Of a stretch of 64,000 nt of DNA, positions 25,408 through 34,240 are shown piece by piece; within the stretch, counting starts at the first letter, position 1; each line of letters opens with the position of its first letter. The stretch comes from Streptomyces sp. NBC_01445. GTDB taxonomy: Bacteria > Actinomycetota > Actinomycetes > Streptomycetales > Streptomycetaceae. Under the pieces are notes generated by a model. That model was given only the letters and a program-made list of their open reading frames with translations, made no database searches and had not been told where the DNA came from. The stretch spans positions 10,013,001 through 10,077,000 of the forward strand of contig NZ_CP109485.1 of the NCBI RefSeq assembly GCF_035918235.1, given 5' to 3'. Position numbers and translations under genes: made by a program.

Positions 25408-26546
25408 TCCGCGAAGCTCCCGTCGTCGTGCCGCCACACAGGATTACGCCACCGGTGCGCGGAGCTGTCGGCCTTGCGTACGGCGGCCTCGTCCACCCGC
25501 ACTCCGAGGCCCGGCAGCGTCGTGCGGTGCGCGTGACCGTCGGTGAAGCGGAACGGTTCCGGATCGAGGACGTACGAGAGCAGGTCGGCCGAGCGGTTGT
25601 AGTGGATGCCCCGGCTCTGTTCCTGGATGAGGAAATTGGGCGTGGCGAAAGCGACTTGGAGGCTGGAGGCGAGGGCGATCGGGCCCAGCGGGCAGTGCGG
25701 CGCGAGGAGCACCCCGAACGTGTCGGCCAGCGAAGCGATGCGGTGCACCTCCGAGATGCCGCCCGCGTGCGACAGATCGGGCTGCGCCACGGCGATACCG
25801 GCCTGCAGCGCAGGCAGGAACTCCCCTCTGCTGTACAGGCGTTCACCGGTCGCGACGGGCACGCTCGTGCCCTCCACCAGACGCGGCAGCAGATGCCCGT
25901 GCTCGGGCAGCAGGGGTTCCTCGGCGAACAGCGGGCGCAGCGGCGCGATCCCCTCGAGGACTTGGCGCGCCCCGGCCGGGGTGAACCGGCCGTGGAAGTC
26001 GACGGCGACGTCACGGCCGGGGCCGAGCACCTCGCGCGCAGTGGCGACGCGCTGGACGACCTCCTCGATCTCCGCGGGGCCCGGCATCGGGGAGACCCGG
26101 CCCGAGGCGTTCATCTTGACCGCGGTGAAGCCGTGCTCGATCTGGGCACTGATCTCCTCGGCCACCTGGGCCGGTTCGTCGCCGCCCACCCACGCGTACA
26201 CCCTGACCGAGTCGCGCACGGGTCCGCCGAGCAGCGCGTGCACGGGCGCGCCGTAGGCCTGGCCCGCGATGTCCCACAACGCCTGGTCGATCCCGGCCAC
26301 CGCGCTGGAGAGCACCGGACCGCCCCGGTAGAAGCCGCCCTTGGTGAGGACCTGCCAGTGGTCCTCGATACGCAACGGGTCCTGGCCCACGAGGTATTCG
26401 GCGAGGGTGTCGACGGCGGTGCGCACCACTTCGGCCCGGCCCTCGACAACGGGCTCGCCCCACCCGACGATGCCGTCATCCGTCTCGATACGGCAGAACA
26501 GCCAGCGCGGGGGTAGCTGGAACGTTTCGATGCGAGCGATCTTCAC
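25401..26546 (-). CDS. dgoD: D-galactonate dehydratase
   Basis: 381 residues, against 382 for E. coli DgoD, and closely similar along its length: LPPRW near the start, TDDGIVGWGEPVVEGRA, FYRGGPVLSSAVAGIDQALWD, VAVDFHGR, FAEEPLLPE, QPDLSHAGGI, LAPHCPLGPIALA and QEQSRGIHYN, ending WRNPVWRHDDGSFAEW. The metal-ligand Asp/Glu residues, catalytic His of PHCPLGP and Glu of QEQS are present. It dehydrates D-galactonate to 2-keto-3-deoxy-D-galactonate. The GTG start follows GGAGGAA. The upstream operon partner (SDR at 28025) is now separated by an inserted TnpB element. Confidence 0.95.
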   Translation of the reverse strand: MKIARIETFQLPPRWLFCRIETDDGIVGWGEPVVEGRAEVVRTAVDTLAEYLVGQDPLRIEDHWQVLTKGGFYRGGPVLSSAVAGIDQALWDIAGQAYGAPVHALLGGPVRDSVRVYAWVGGDEPAQVAEEISAQIEHGFTAVKMNASGRVSPMPGPAEIEEVVQRVATAREVLGPGRDVAVDFHGRFTPAGARQVLEGIAPLRPLFAEEPLLPEHGHLLPRLVEGTSVPVATGERLYSRGEFLPALQAGIAVAQPDLSHAGGISEVHRIASLADTFGVLLAPHCPLGPIALASSLQVAFATPNFLIQEQSRGIHYNRSADLLSYVLDPEPFRFTDGHAHRTTLPGLGVRVDEAAVRKADSSAHRWRNPVWRHDDGSFAEW

Positions 26547-26559
26547 CGGATTCCTCCGA

Positions 26560-27970
26560 GGGTGCCCCGGCCTTCAGGCCGGGGAGGAATAGGAGTCCTG
26601 CGGAGCGGGGCAGGAGAAGCCGATTCGTCGGCAGGGCGGATCGGCGTGCACCCGCCGTGGTGGTGTGGCAGCCCATATTGGATCTGAGCTCTCAATTGTC
26701 AGTCCTCCCGGATAGGTTGCTGTTCATGACGACCGCGGCGCAGGAGACGGCAGGTGTGGGGCATGCCCGATACACCTTCCGCCTTCGTGTGTCGTCCACC
26801 GCGACGGGCGCCCTCGAAGCGGAATGGGCGCGGTGCCGGTGGGTGTGGAATGAGTGCTGCGCTCGCTCGAAGAGGGCGCACGCCGAGAACGAGAAGTGCG
26901 GTCCGGCCCGGCTGGACAAGATGCTGACCCAGGCGCGTGCCTGTATGGGCTGGCTGCGCGAAGGCTCCAGCGTTGTTCAGCAGCAGTTGATACGCGATTT
27001 CGCGAAGTCGCGGGCGAAGGCGCTGAAGGACATCAAGGCCGCTGTGCCGATGCGGCAGCGGGCCGGGATGCCCAAGTACAAGAAGAAGCACCAGGACGAC
27101 CCGTCGTTGAACTACACCCAGCGGGGTTTTCGGCTCAAGGACGGCCGCCTGCACTTGGCAGGCGGCATCGCCGTGACGGTCGTGTGGTCGCGTGCCCTCC
27201 CTAAGCCACCCTCCAGCGTCCGCGTCTACCGCGACAGCACCGGAGCTTGGTACGCGTCGTTCGTCGTGGCGAGCATGACCGAGACGCTGCCGGGAACCGG
27301 CCGGGTGATCGGGATCGACTGGGGTGTGAAGGAGACCGCGACACCACCAGCGACGACCACGACCTTGCCCACCCGCAGCACGGGAAGAACGCCGCCCAGC
27401 GTTTGGCGCACTATCAGCGGATGATGTCCCGGCGTAAGCCGAAGCGTGGACACGCCGGATCGAAGGGCTACCGCCAGGCGAAGCGGCAGACGGCGAAGCT
27501 GCACAAGAAGGTGGCCCGGCAGCGTCAGGACACCGCCCGCAAGTGGGCCAAGAAGGTCGTCCGCGACCATGACGCCCTGGCCGTGGAGGACTTCCGGCCG
27601 AAGTTCCTCGCGAAGTCCACCATGGCCAACAAGGCCGCTGACGCGGCGATCGGCGCGACGAAGACAGCCCTGGTCGAGATGGGCCGTAAGCACGGCCGGT
27701 CCGTACACCTGGTGCACCCGGCGCACACCACGATGGACTGCGCAGACTGCGGAGCGAGAACCAAGCACGCGCTGCCTCTCTGGGAACGAACGTATACGTG
27801 CACCACGTGCGGAGTGTCCCGACCTCGGGACAAAAACTCAGCCCGTGTGATGCTCGTCCGGGCTGGTCTCTGTCCCGGCTAGCGCTGATCGTGTAAGACC
27901 TCTATCCCCGCCGGGGATCAGGCGACGTGAGCTAGGAATCCCCCTTAGCTGGGGGAGGTTTCAAAGGGTG
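26560..27970 (+). mobile_element. IS200/IS605-superfamily TnpB-only element, third lineage
   Basis: A GC-rich hairpin (CCCCGGCC ttca GGCCGGGG, 26566-26585) marks the end near dgoD. A hairpin CCCCC ttag GGGGG-type right end (27938-27955, followed by AGGTTTC) marks the other. No tnpA is present. Exact borders are uncertain by some tens of bases. It lies between the SDR gene and dgoD, in the opposite orientation to them, only about 14 bp from the dgoD ribosome site. Confidence 0.65.
26726..27882 (+). pseudogene. tnpB: TnpB, frameshifted
   Basis: The first frame gives the N-terminal domain (WARCRWVWNECCARSKRAH) and ends in GIDWGVKETA, the first RuvC Asp. The remainder continues in another frame (SDDHDLAHPQHG, ALAVEDFRPKF with the Glu, CADCG and CTTCG zinc pairs, RPRDKNSARVML with the last Asp). 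A 2-nt excess in ACACCACC near 27347 separates them. Apart from that every catalytic residue is present, so inactivation is recent or a sequencing error is possible. Confidence 0.85.
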
Positions 27971-28024
27971 TGTGCACCTTTCGTCGTCGGGTTGAGATCG
28001 GAGGGGCGGGAGTCCGTGAGGTCG

Positions 28025-28783
28025 TCAGGAGGAGGCCTTGACGACGCTCCAGCCGCCGTCGACGAGCAGGCTGGTGCCGGTCACGAAGCCGGCCTCGGCG
28101 GAGGCGAGGAAGGCGATGGCCGCCGCGACGTCTTCCGGCGTGCCGAAGCGCCGGGCCGCCGTCTCGGCGACGCTGCGCGCCCGGCTCTCCTCATCGATGC
28201 CGTCCCAGGCGCCGGTCAGGATCGGTCCGGGCAGTACGGCGTTCACGCGGATCGACGGGCCGTACTCCACGGCCAGTTGACTGCACAGCGAGAGCACGGC
28301 GCCCTTGGTCGCGGCGTACGCCGGCCGGCCCGGGAGCCCCATGTGCGCGTGCACGGACGAGGTGTAGACGACTGAGCCGCCATGCTCCGACATGTCGGGC
28401 TGTACAGCCTTGAAGCCGAGGAACCCACCGGTGAGGTTGACGGCGACCTGCCGCTCCCAGGAGGCCTGAGTCATCTCGCCGGCCGGGGCCAGCTCCACGG
28501 TGTACGCGTTGGAGACGAGGACCCGCACCGGGCCGTAGGCGTGAGCCGCGTCCAGCACGCGCTCCCAGTCCGCCGCGTCGGCCACATCGGCCCGTACGAA
28601 CGAGGCGCGGGCGCCCTGTTCACGCAGCTCGGTGGCGGTCCGTTCGCCGCGCTCGGCGTCGATGTCGCTGAGTACGACGGCCGCGCCCTCGGCGGCGAGC
28701 CGGGCCGCCGTGGCCGCGCCGATGCCGACGGCGGCCCCGGTCACCACGGCGACCTGATCGGTGAAGCGTTGCATGCCGGTCAT
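28025..28783 (-). CDS. SDR sugar dehydrogenase, probable galactose 1-dehydrogenase
   Basis: 252 residues, classical SDR: TGAAVGIGAA loop, acidic VVLSDID after strand two (predicts NAD preference), VLVSNAYT with the Asn, YTSSVHAH with the Ser, YAATKGA with Tyr and Lys, and complete C-terminus GTSLLVDGGW. It starts in a 4-nt overlap with the upstream MFS gene. SDR-type galactose or fucose dehydrogenases start oxidative galactose catabolism in rhizobia and others. Its place between a sugar symporter, lactonase and DgoD makes conversion of D-galactose to galactonolactone the best inference. A related aldose could also be the substrate. Confidence 0.8.
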   Translation of the reverse strand: MTGMQRFTDQVAVVTGAAVGIGAATAARLAAEGAAVVLSDIDAERGERTATELREQGARASFVRADVADAADWERVLDAAHAYGPVRVLVSNAYTVELAPAGEMTQASWERQVAVNLTGGFLGFKAVQPDMSEHGGSVVYTSSVHAHMGLPGRPAYAATKGAVLSLCSQLAVEYGPSIRVNAVLPGPILTGAWDGIDEESRARSVAETAARRFGTPEDVAAAIAFLASAEAGFVTGTSLLVDGGWSVVKASS

Positions 28784-30195
28784 CCCATCTCCTCGAGAGT
28801 CCTGCCCCGGGTCTCGCGCACGCACTTCGCGGCGAAGGGCAGGGAGAACAGCGCGAAGGCTGCGTAGATCAGATACGTCCCGCCCAGACTCCAGTCGGAC
28901 AGGCTCGGGAACGACGCGGTGATCACCCAGTTGGCCACCCATACGACGGACGAGGACACACCGAGCGCGGCGGCGCGGATCGAGGCCGGGAACATCTCGC
29001 CGAGCATGACCCACAGCACGACACCCCACGACGAGGCGAAGCACAGCACGAAGACGTGAGCCGCGACCAGCGCCACGAGCCCTTGGGTGTGGGGGAGCCG
29101 GCCCTCGACGAGGTCCGCGGAGAACGCCCACGCCTCACAACCGAGCGCGAGCGTCATCCCGGCCGAGCCCGCCAGGATCAGCGGCTTGCGTCCCACCCGG
29201 TCCACCAGCAGCATCGCGACGACCGTGCCGACGATGTTGATGAGCGACGTCGTGAACGAGTACAGGAACGAGCTGTTCGGGTCGATGCCCACCGACTGCC
29301 ACAGCGTCGCCGAGTAGTAGAACGCCACGTTGATGCCGACGAGTTGCTGGAACAGCGCCAAGCCGATGCCGACCCAGACGATGCCGCGCAGCCCCGCCGC
29401 CTTGCCGCGCAGGTCGCGGAAGGTCGAGCGGCGGTCGCGGCTCATGTGCTCACGGATCTCGGTGATACGTACGTCGAGCGCGGGTCCCTCGCCCTCCAGC
29501 CGGGCGAGCACCCGGCGCGCCTCGTCCATGGCGCCGCGGGCGATCAGGTGCCGGGGAGACTCGGGAATGGTGAAGGAGAGGATCCCGTAGACGAGCGCGG
29601 GCACCACCATCACACCGAGCATCCACTGCCAGGCTTCAAGGCCGGCCAGGCGGCCACGCTGGTCGTCGTCGGCGAGCGTGAGGATCAGCCAGTTGACGAG
29701 CTGGGACACGGCGATGCCCAAGACGATGGCCGCCTGCTGGAACGCGGCGAGGCGTCCCCGGTACGCGGGCGGGGCGACCTCCGCTATGTAGGCGGGGCCG
29801 ATCACGGAGGCCATGCCGATGCCGAAGCCGCCGATCACCCGCCACAACGACAGGTCCCACAGGCCGAACGGCACGGCGGAGCCGATGGAGCTGACGGTGA
29901 ACAACGCAGCCGCGATGCGCATGCAGCGGATGCGCCCGATGCGGTCGGCGAGGCGCCCGGCCACCGTCGCCCCGGCGGCCGAGCCGATCAGGGCGATGGC
30001 GATGACCTGGGCGAGCGCCGCGGGCCCGACGTCGTAGCGGTCGCGGACGGCCTCGACGGCGCCGTTGATCACCGAACTGTCGTAGCCGAAGAGGAAGCCG
30101 CCCATCGCGGCCGCGGCGGCGACGAAGACGACGTGGGCGAGGTGGGGCGGGCGTCCGGTGGCGGAGGCGGGGGGAAGTGTTCGAAGGTGCGCCAT
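28780..30195 (-). CDS. MFS sugar:proton symporter (SP family)
   Basis: 471 residues with 12 transmembrane helices. Sugar-porter signatures are all there: GFLFGYDSSVINGA in helix 1, the loop ADRIGR, PAYIAEVAPPAYRGRL, PESPRHLIARG after helix 6, FQQLVGINVAFYYSA in helix 7, VDRVGRKPL and the terminal RETRGRTLEEM. QQLVGIN is associated with hexose binding. It likely imports galactose released by GH27. It is the second gene after the epimerase in the operon reading leftwards and overlaps the SDR start. Confidence 0.9.
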   Translation of the reverse strand: MAHLRTLPPASATGRPPHLAHVVFVAAAAAMGGFLFGYDSSVINGAVEAVRDRYDVGPAALAQVIAIALIGSAAGATVAGRLADRIGRIRCMRIAAALFTVSSIGSAVPFGLWDLSLWRVIGGFGIGMASVIGPAYIAEVAPPAYRGRLAAFQQAAIVLGIAVSQLVNWLILTLADDDQRGRLAGLEAWQWMLGVMVVPALVYGILSFTIPESPRHLIARGAMDEARRVLARLEGEGPALDVRITEIREHMSRDRRSTFRDLRGKAAGLRGIVWVGIGLALFQQLVGINVAFYYSATLWQSVGIDPNSSFLYSFTTSLINIVGTVVAMLLVDRVGRKPLILAGSAGMTLALGCEAWAFSADLVEGRLPHTQGLVALVAAHVFVLCFASSWGVVLWVMLGEMFPASIRAAALGVSSSVVWVANWVITASFPSLSDWSLGGTYLIYAAFALFSLPFAAKCVRETRGRTLEEMG

Positions 30196-30283
30196 GTTCT
30201 TTCCCGGATGGTTCTTCCCGGAGAGGACTTTCCGGATGGGTGGCCCGCTTCGCAGGGCGGGCCGGGACGTGTGGTGGGGGTGG

Positions 30284-31198
30284 TCAGGGCACGCGGATGC
30301 CCCAGGCGGCGGACCACTGTTCGCCGGGGGCCAGGACGATCACGTCATGGCCGCTGTTGAACGCGTCGGGCGGGCAGGTCATCGGTTCCACGGCGAGACC
30401 GGTCCGCCCGACGTGGTCGGCGGTGTAGAGCTGGAGCCAGCCGAAGGACGCGTCGGCCCAGAGGTCGACGGCGTCGCCTTCGGGGGCGCGGAGGCGAGCC
30501 CACGCCAGGCCGTCGCTGTCGCGGTGCAGCCCGGTGTAGGCGTGATTGAGCACCGTGCCGGTCAACTGCCTTGGGCTGCGCAGATCGTGAGGGGTTCCTT
30601 CGACCGGGCGCGGATTCCCGTCGGGCAGCATGCGGGCATCGGGGTGCAGACAGTGATCGGCGGCCAGCTGCACGGAGCACCGGTCGATGGAGCCACCGAA
30701 GGTCAGGTACGGGTGGGCGCCGAGACCGAAGGGGGCGGGCCGCGACGACCGGTTGACCACGGTGACGCGGGCGGTGAGCCCGCTGCCCGCGTCCAGGCGG
30801 TACTCGGCGAACAGCCGCAGTGCGAAGGGATAGCCGGGCCGGGCTGCCAGGTCGAGGGCGAGACGGACCCCGTGGGCGTCGTCGTGCGGCTGCGGAGTCC
30901 AGGTCTGCCACGCGACGAGGCCGTGCAGCGCGGAAGGGGGCTCCCGTTCGTCCAGGGCAAGTTGGTGCTCGGCGCCGTCGAATGCGTAGCGCCCCTGTGC
31001 CAGTCGGTTGGGCCAGGGCGCGAGGAGCTGTCCGTGGGCGGCGGGCGCCGGTTCGTCGGCGTCGAAACCGAGGATCAACGGCCGTCCGTCATAGGCCAGT
31101 TCGCGCAGTGTCGCGCCGACGCCCGCGACGGTCGCGGTGTACGGCCCGGCAGTGAGCGGGAGCTGGGTGCCGGACAGCGGAAGCGGGGTGTGGGACAA
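30284..31198 (-). CDS. aldose 1-epimerase
   Basis: 304 residues from the TTG at 31198, which has a GAGGA site 7 nt upstream. An in-phase GTG at 31264 would add 22 poorly conserved residues. The galactose-mutarotase fold is shown by LLAPWPNRLAQGRYAFDG (substrate Asn-Arg), ALHGLVAWQTW with the first catalytic His, FGLGAHPYLTFG with the second His and AVEPMTCPPDAFN with the catalytic Glu. It interconverts alpha and beta galactose, supplying the anomer used by the dehydrogenase. It is the first gene of the operon, divergent from the GntR regulator. Confidence 0.9.
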   Translation of the reverse strand: MSHTPLPLSGTQLPLTAGPYTATVAGVGATLRELAYDGRPLILGFDADEPAPAAHGQLLAPWPNRLAQGRYAFDGAEHQLALDEREPPSALHGLVAWQTWTPQPHDDAHGVRLALDLAARPGYPFALRLFAEYRLDAGSGLTARVTVVNRSSRPAPFGLGAHPYLTFGGSIDRCSVQLAADHCLHPDARMLPDGNPRPVEGTPHDLRSPRQLTGTVLNHAYTGLHRDSDGLAWARLRAPEGDAVDLWADASFGWLQLYTADHVGRTGLAVEPMTCPPDAFNSGHDVIVLAPGEQWSAAWGIRVP

Positions 31199-31279
31199 GG
31201 GTCGTTCCTCGGGGCGTACGGACGGGCACGGAAGGGCTACGACCAGGACTGCACCACTCGGCACCGGCCCCCGTCAAGG

Positions 31280-31355
31280 ATTATTCATAATTAATTCTCC
31301 TGGTGGGGCTGAGCGGGACCCCCTGGTTGAGCTTCCAAAAATTATGAATTAAATT
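31280..31355. promoter_or_regulatory. paired AT-rich operators A and B of the DgoR-like GntR
   Basis: Site A at 31280-31296 (ATTATTCATAATTAATT) and site B at 31337-31355 (AAAATTATGAATTAAATT core) carry the same 10-mer AATTATGAAT in opposite orientation, centres 57 bp apart. They lie between the divergent epimerase operon and gntR. These islands of AT bases in very GC-rich DNA are the best operator candidates. Site C at 24361 has the same core with one change. Confidence 0.7.
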
Positions 31356-31412
31356 GGCCGCCGGAGGTGGTGCGACCGGCAGTCGGCCCGTCGCACCAGA
31401 GGGGAGCAGAGC

Positions 31413-32141
31413 ATGGTGTCCTACGCCGGGCGCGGAGTGCACGGAGGCGTCGTCGAATCGCTCGGCTCCCGGGTGGTCGGGGGCAAGGTGGCCGTCGGCG
31501 CCACCCTCGATCCGCGCACCCTGGTCGACAGCATGGGCGTCAGCCTCACCGTCATCCGCGAGGCGCTCAAGGTCCTCGCGGGCAAGGGCCTGGTCGCCTC
31601 CCGCCAGAAGCGCGGCACCTTCGTCCGGCCGCGCACCGAGTGGAACGTCCTCGACGCGGATGTGATCCGATGGCGCATCGAGGGCGGCGAGGCGGACGCG
31701 GTCCTGCGCGACCTCGCGGAGATGCGCTCCATCGTGGAACCCGCCGCTGTGCGACGGGCCGCCGAGCGCCGCACCGAACAACAACTGGGCGACCTCGAAG
31801 CGGCACTCGACCGCATGGCCCGGGCCGGTAACGACGCGGCCGAGGCGGTGGCCGCCGACTCCGACTTCCATCACGCACTCCTCGTCGCGTCCGGCAACGA
31901 GATGCTGGCCATGCTGCACGACCTGATGGCCCCCGCACTGCGGGCGCGCGACAGCATCGTGCACGGTGAGCACGGCTGCGCCGACGACCCGGTGCCCAGC
32001 CACCGCGCGGTCCTGGACGCGATCCGGGACCGCGACGCCGCGCGCTCGGGTGCGGCCATGGCGGACCTGCTGGCGAAGGCGGACCGCGACCTCGACCTGG
32101 CCGTGCGCGGCCAGGCTCGCGCGGCATCCGTCCAGGGCTGA
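31413..32141 (+). CDS. dgoR: GntR/FadR-subfamily regulator, DgoR-like
   Basis: 242 residues. The N-terminal winged helix (LGSRVVGGKVAVGATLD, SLTVIREALKVLAGKGLV, KRGTFVRPR) is followed by WNVLDADVIRW, a segment shared with E. coli DgoR, then an all-helical FCD ligand domain with metal-type ligands (EMRSIVEP, SDFHHALL, SHRAVLDAI). DgoR represses galactonate genes and is released by D-galactonate. The same role here fits the flanking dgoD, lactonase and epimerase. The start is an ATG just after GGGGAGCAGAGC. Confidence 0.85.
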   Translation: MVSYAGRGVHGGVVESLGSRVVGGKVAVGATLDPRTLVDSMGVSLTVIREALKVLAGKGLVASRQKRGTFVRPRTEWNVLDADVIRWRIEGGEADAVLRDLAEMRSIVEPAAVRRAAERRTEQQLGDLEAALDRMARAGNDAAEAVAADSDFHHALLVASGNEMLAMLHDLMAPALRARDSIVHGEHGCADDPVPSHRAVLDAIRDRDAARSGAAMADLLAKADRDLDLAVRGQARAASVQG

Positions 32142-32573
32142 GACGGCGGGCCGCCCGCTCGGCGGCCTCAACTCGGTTTTCCGCGGGGCGGTACGGGCCT
32201 CTTGGCGCGAGAGTGATCAGGCCCGGAATCTACATCGCGGCACTCGACGCCGTCGCCGCGGTCATCGTCGTGATTGCCGCGACGCAGGAACAGCCCGCCC
32301 ACACGACGCGGCCCGTCTATGCCTATGCGCCGGAGGCGGGGGCGCTTCTTGTCGTTGCCCGCACCGGACTCCGCCTCAGCTGTCGCCCCCCGGCGCCCGT
32401 GCTGCCAGCACAATCGAAGCGATCTTCGCTGCATCGAGGTTCTCAGACCCGCCCGGACAGCGGCGTACGCGCCCTCGACCTCCGACATGACCCAGCCAGT
32501 GCCTGCTACCAGGAGGCGTTCGACACCCGCGTGCCGTATCCGCGATTTCGTGGCACGGGCGCCGCGCAGCAGG
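32142..32573. other. intergenic, no supported gene
   Basis: This lies between gntR and the 3' end of the split MFS gene. A plus-strand frame from 32213 has 25 hydrophobic residues (IYIAALDAVAAVIVVIAA) but then becomes Arg/Pro noise, and no ribosome site precedes it. I do not call a gene. Confidence 0.45.
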
Positions 32574-32773
32574 TTAGCTTCTGCCCTTGGCGCGGGCCGG
32601 CGCGGTCTCCGGCAGGCGCCACACGCACAAGGCGCTGGCGAGTCCGGCCGCGGCCATGTAACCGGCCAGGTACCAGGGGCGGTCGCCGCCCGCGTCGACC
32701 AGCAGCGTCGCCACGAACGGCGAAGTCCCCGCGAAGATGACCCCGTTGATCTCGCGGACGAAGACAAGACCGG
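32574..32773 (-). pseudogene. MHS-family MFS transporter, C-terminal part
   Basis: The minus-strand residues GLVFVREINGVIFAG, then TSPFVATLLVDAGGDRPWY, then a last transmembrane helix ending RLPETAPARAKGRS form the helix 11-12 end of a metabolite:H+ symporter. The N-terminal 390 residues are at 36065-37229. The junction with TnpB copy 2 is within codon ACC (Thr) of the sequence VRF-TGLV. Confidence 0.9.
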
Positions 32774-32780
32774 TCAACTG

Positions 32781-32801
32781 CCCGGTCGTGAAACGACCGG
32801 G
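32781..32801 (-). ncRNA. right-end hairpin / presumptive omega-RNA 3' part, copy 2
   Basis: A perfect 9-bp stem CCCGGTCGT / ACGACCGGG with a 3-nt loop lies 7 bp from the element end, identical to copy 3. The 79 nt between the tnpB stop and the end are conserved. The guide would be the adjoining MFS sequence starting CCGGTCTTG. Confidence 0.45.
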
Positions 32802-32852
32802 CTTGCTGCTCGAGTCATCACTGGCTGTGATGGGTTCGGCTGCGTCCAGTTC

Positions 32853-34025
32853 TCACGCGATGAGGGTGAGTTCGGGGGCCGTTGACTGAGCCCCGCAGAC
32901 CCACCCCATCCACCCGCGTTGGCGGATGTTGTGGGACGCGTTGTGGTCCGCGTGCTCAACGAAGCCGCAGACCCGGCACGAGAAAACAGCCTGGGCAGGC
33001 CGGTTTCCACGTGCGGTGTGATGACACTTCGAGCATTCCTGGCTGGTGTAGGCCGGGTCGACGTAGACGACCGGCACCCCGGCCCGCTTCGCCTTGTAGG
33101 CGATGAACGAGCCGAGCTGGGCAAAGGGCCAGGAGTGGAGCGTGGTGCGTTGGGGCTTTCTCAGCCGTGCCCGCTCGCGAATGCCCTTCAGGTCTTCCAG
33201 GGCGATCCCGCGACCGGTGCGTTCAGCCTCCGCCACGATCCGCTTCGAAATCTTGTGGTTGATGTCCTTGTTCCGCCGGGCTTCCCTGCCCGCATGCTTC
33301 TTTGCCCGCCGCTTGGCGGACTTGGTGTGCTTCTTCTGCAGCTTGGAACGCAGCTTGCGATCCTGCTCCCGCTTGCGATTGACACGGCGACCGCAATGTC
33401 GTCCCCCGTCGGAGGTGACCGCGATGTTCACGATCCCCAGGTCCACCCCGAGGAACCCGACCGGGTGGGCGTTCGGGGCAGCTTCAGCAATCTCGCAGGT
33501 CGCGATCAGGAACCACTTCCCGCCCTGACACACCAGGTCGGACTCACCCTGGCGGTGCGCAGCCAGGACCTCCAGCTGCCCGGCCTGCCCAGTGAACGCC
33601 ACGCCCTTCAGCCGGCCTGCCATGGACCAGATCGACACGGTGCGTGCCTGGTGCTGCCAGGACAGCATCCGGTCGTCGTACGGCTGCGCCGCCTGGGGCC
33701 GGAAGACCACCGGCTTGCCCGAGGCGCGAGTGTGCCGCTTGGTCCCGGGCCGCCCGTAACGTCCCGCCCGGAGGTTCGCCTTCAGGGTGGTGTAGGCATC
33801 GCAGGTCTTCTTGATCGCGTGCTGGGCGGCCTGCGCGCCAAGCCCCCACCTCTCCCGGATCTCGGCATAGGTGTGCTTGCGCAACTCCAGCGGACGTCGC
33901 GCGTTTTCCTCGAAAGCAACCCCGGCCGCCCAGGTCGCCGCTTGATTGCAGGCGTGCAGGGTCGCCTCAAGTGCCGCCGCCTGTACGGGCGTCGGCAGCA
34001 GCCTCACCCGCACCACCAGCTTCAC
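32853..34025 (-). CDS. tnpB: TnpB RNA-guided nuclease, copy 2
   Basis: 390 residues from the GTG at 34025 (KLVVRVRLLPTPVQ), the start conserved in copy 3. RuvC residues are in GVDLGIVNIA, ALEDLKGI and HADHNASHNI, and the zinc ribbon is CSKCHH / CRVCGF. All are intact. It ends GAQSTAPELTLIA. It differs from copy 3 by scattered substitutions and is clearly a recent duplicate. The IS1182 insertion lies upstream of the coding sequence, in the left-end leader, and may disturb its promoter but leaves the coding sequence whole. Confidence 0.92.
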   Translation of the reverse strand: MKLVVRVRLLPTPVQAAALEATLHACNQAATWAAGVAFEENARRPLELRKHTYAEIRERWGLGAQAAQHAIKKTCDAYTTLKANLRAGRYGRPGTKRHTRASGKPVVFRPQAAQPYDDRMLSWQHQARTVSIWSMAGRLKGVAFTGQAGQLEVLAAHRQGESDLVCQGGKWFLIATCEIAEAAPNAHPVGFLGVDLGIVNIAVTSDGGRHCGRRVNRKREQDRKLRSKLQKKHTKSAKRRAKKHAGREARRNKDINHKISKRIVAEAERTGRGIALEDLKGIRERARLRKPQRTTLHSWPFAQLGSFIAYKAKRAGVPVVYVDPAYTSQECSKCHHTARGNRPAQAVFSCRVCGFVEHADHNASHNIRQRGWMGWVCGAQSTAPELTLIA

Positions 34026-34240
34026 GATCACCGAACCTATACACCTGAACGAAGACCCACCACACGTTCGCCCCACCTCACCCGAACGAGCGATACCGGC
34101 CCCGGCCCTCCCGGCGCACACCGCCGTAGCCCGGCTCCGCCGGAATGCCTCCCGGCCGCTGCGCGGCCGTCATGGCCTGCGGCACATCGCGGCGACGCTC
34201 CGCGTCGCACCCCGTGGATGCGATTCCTCCCGGGCATGAA

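Noticed and set aside
29056..30360. 434-codon plus-strand frame opposite the MFS gene
   Set aside because: It is the antisense shadow of the sugar transporter and is Glu/Asp/Gly-Arg rich with no domain.
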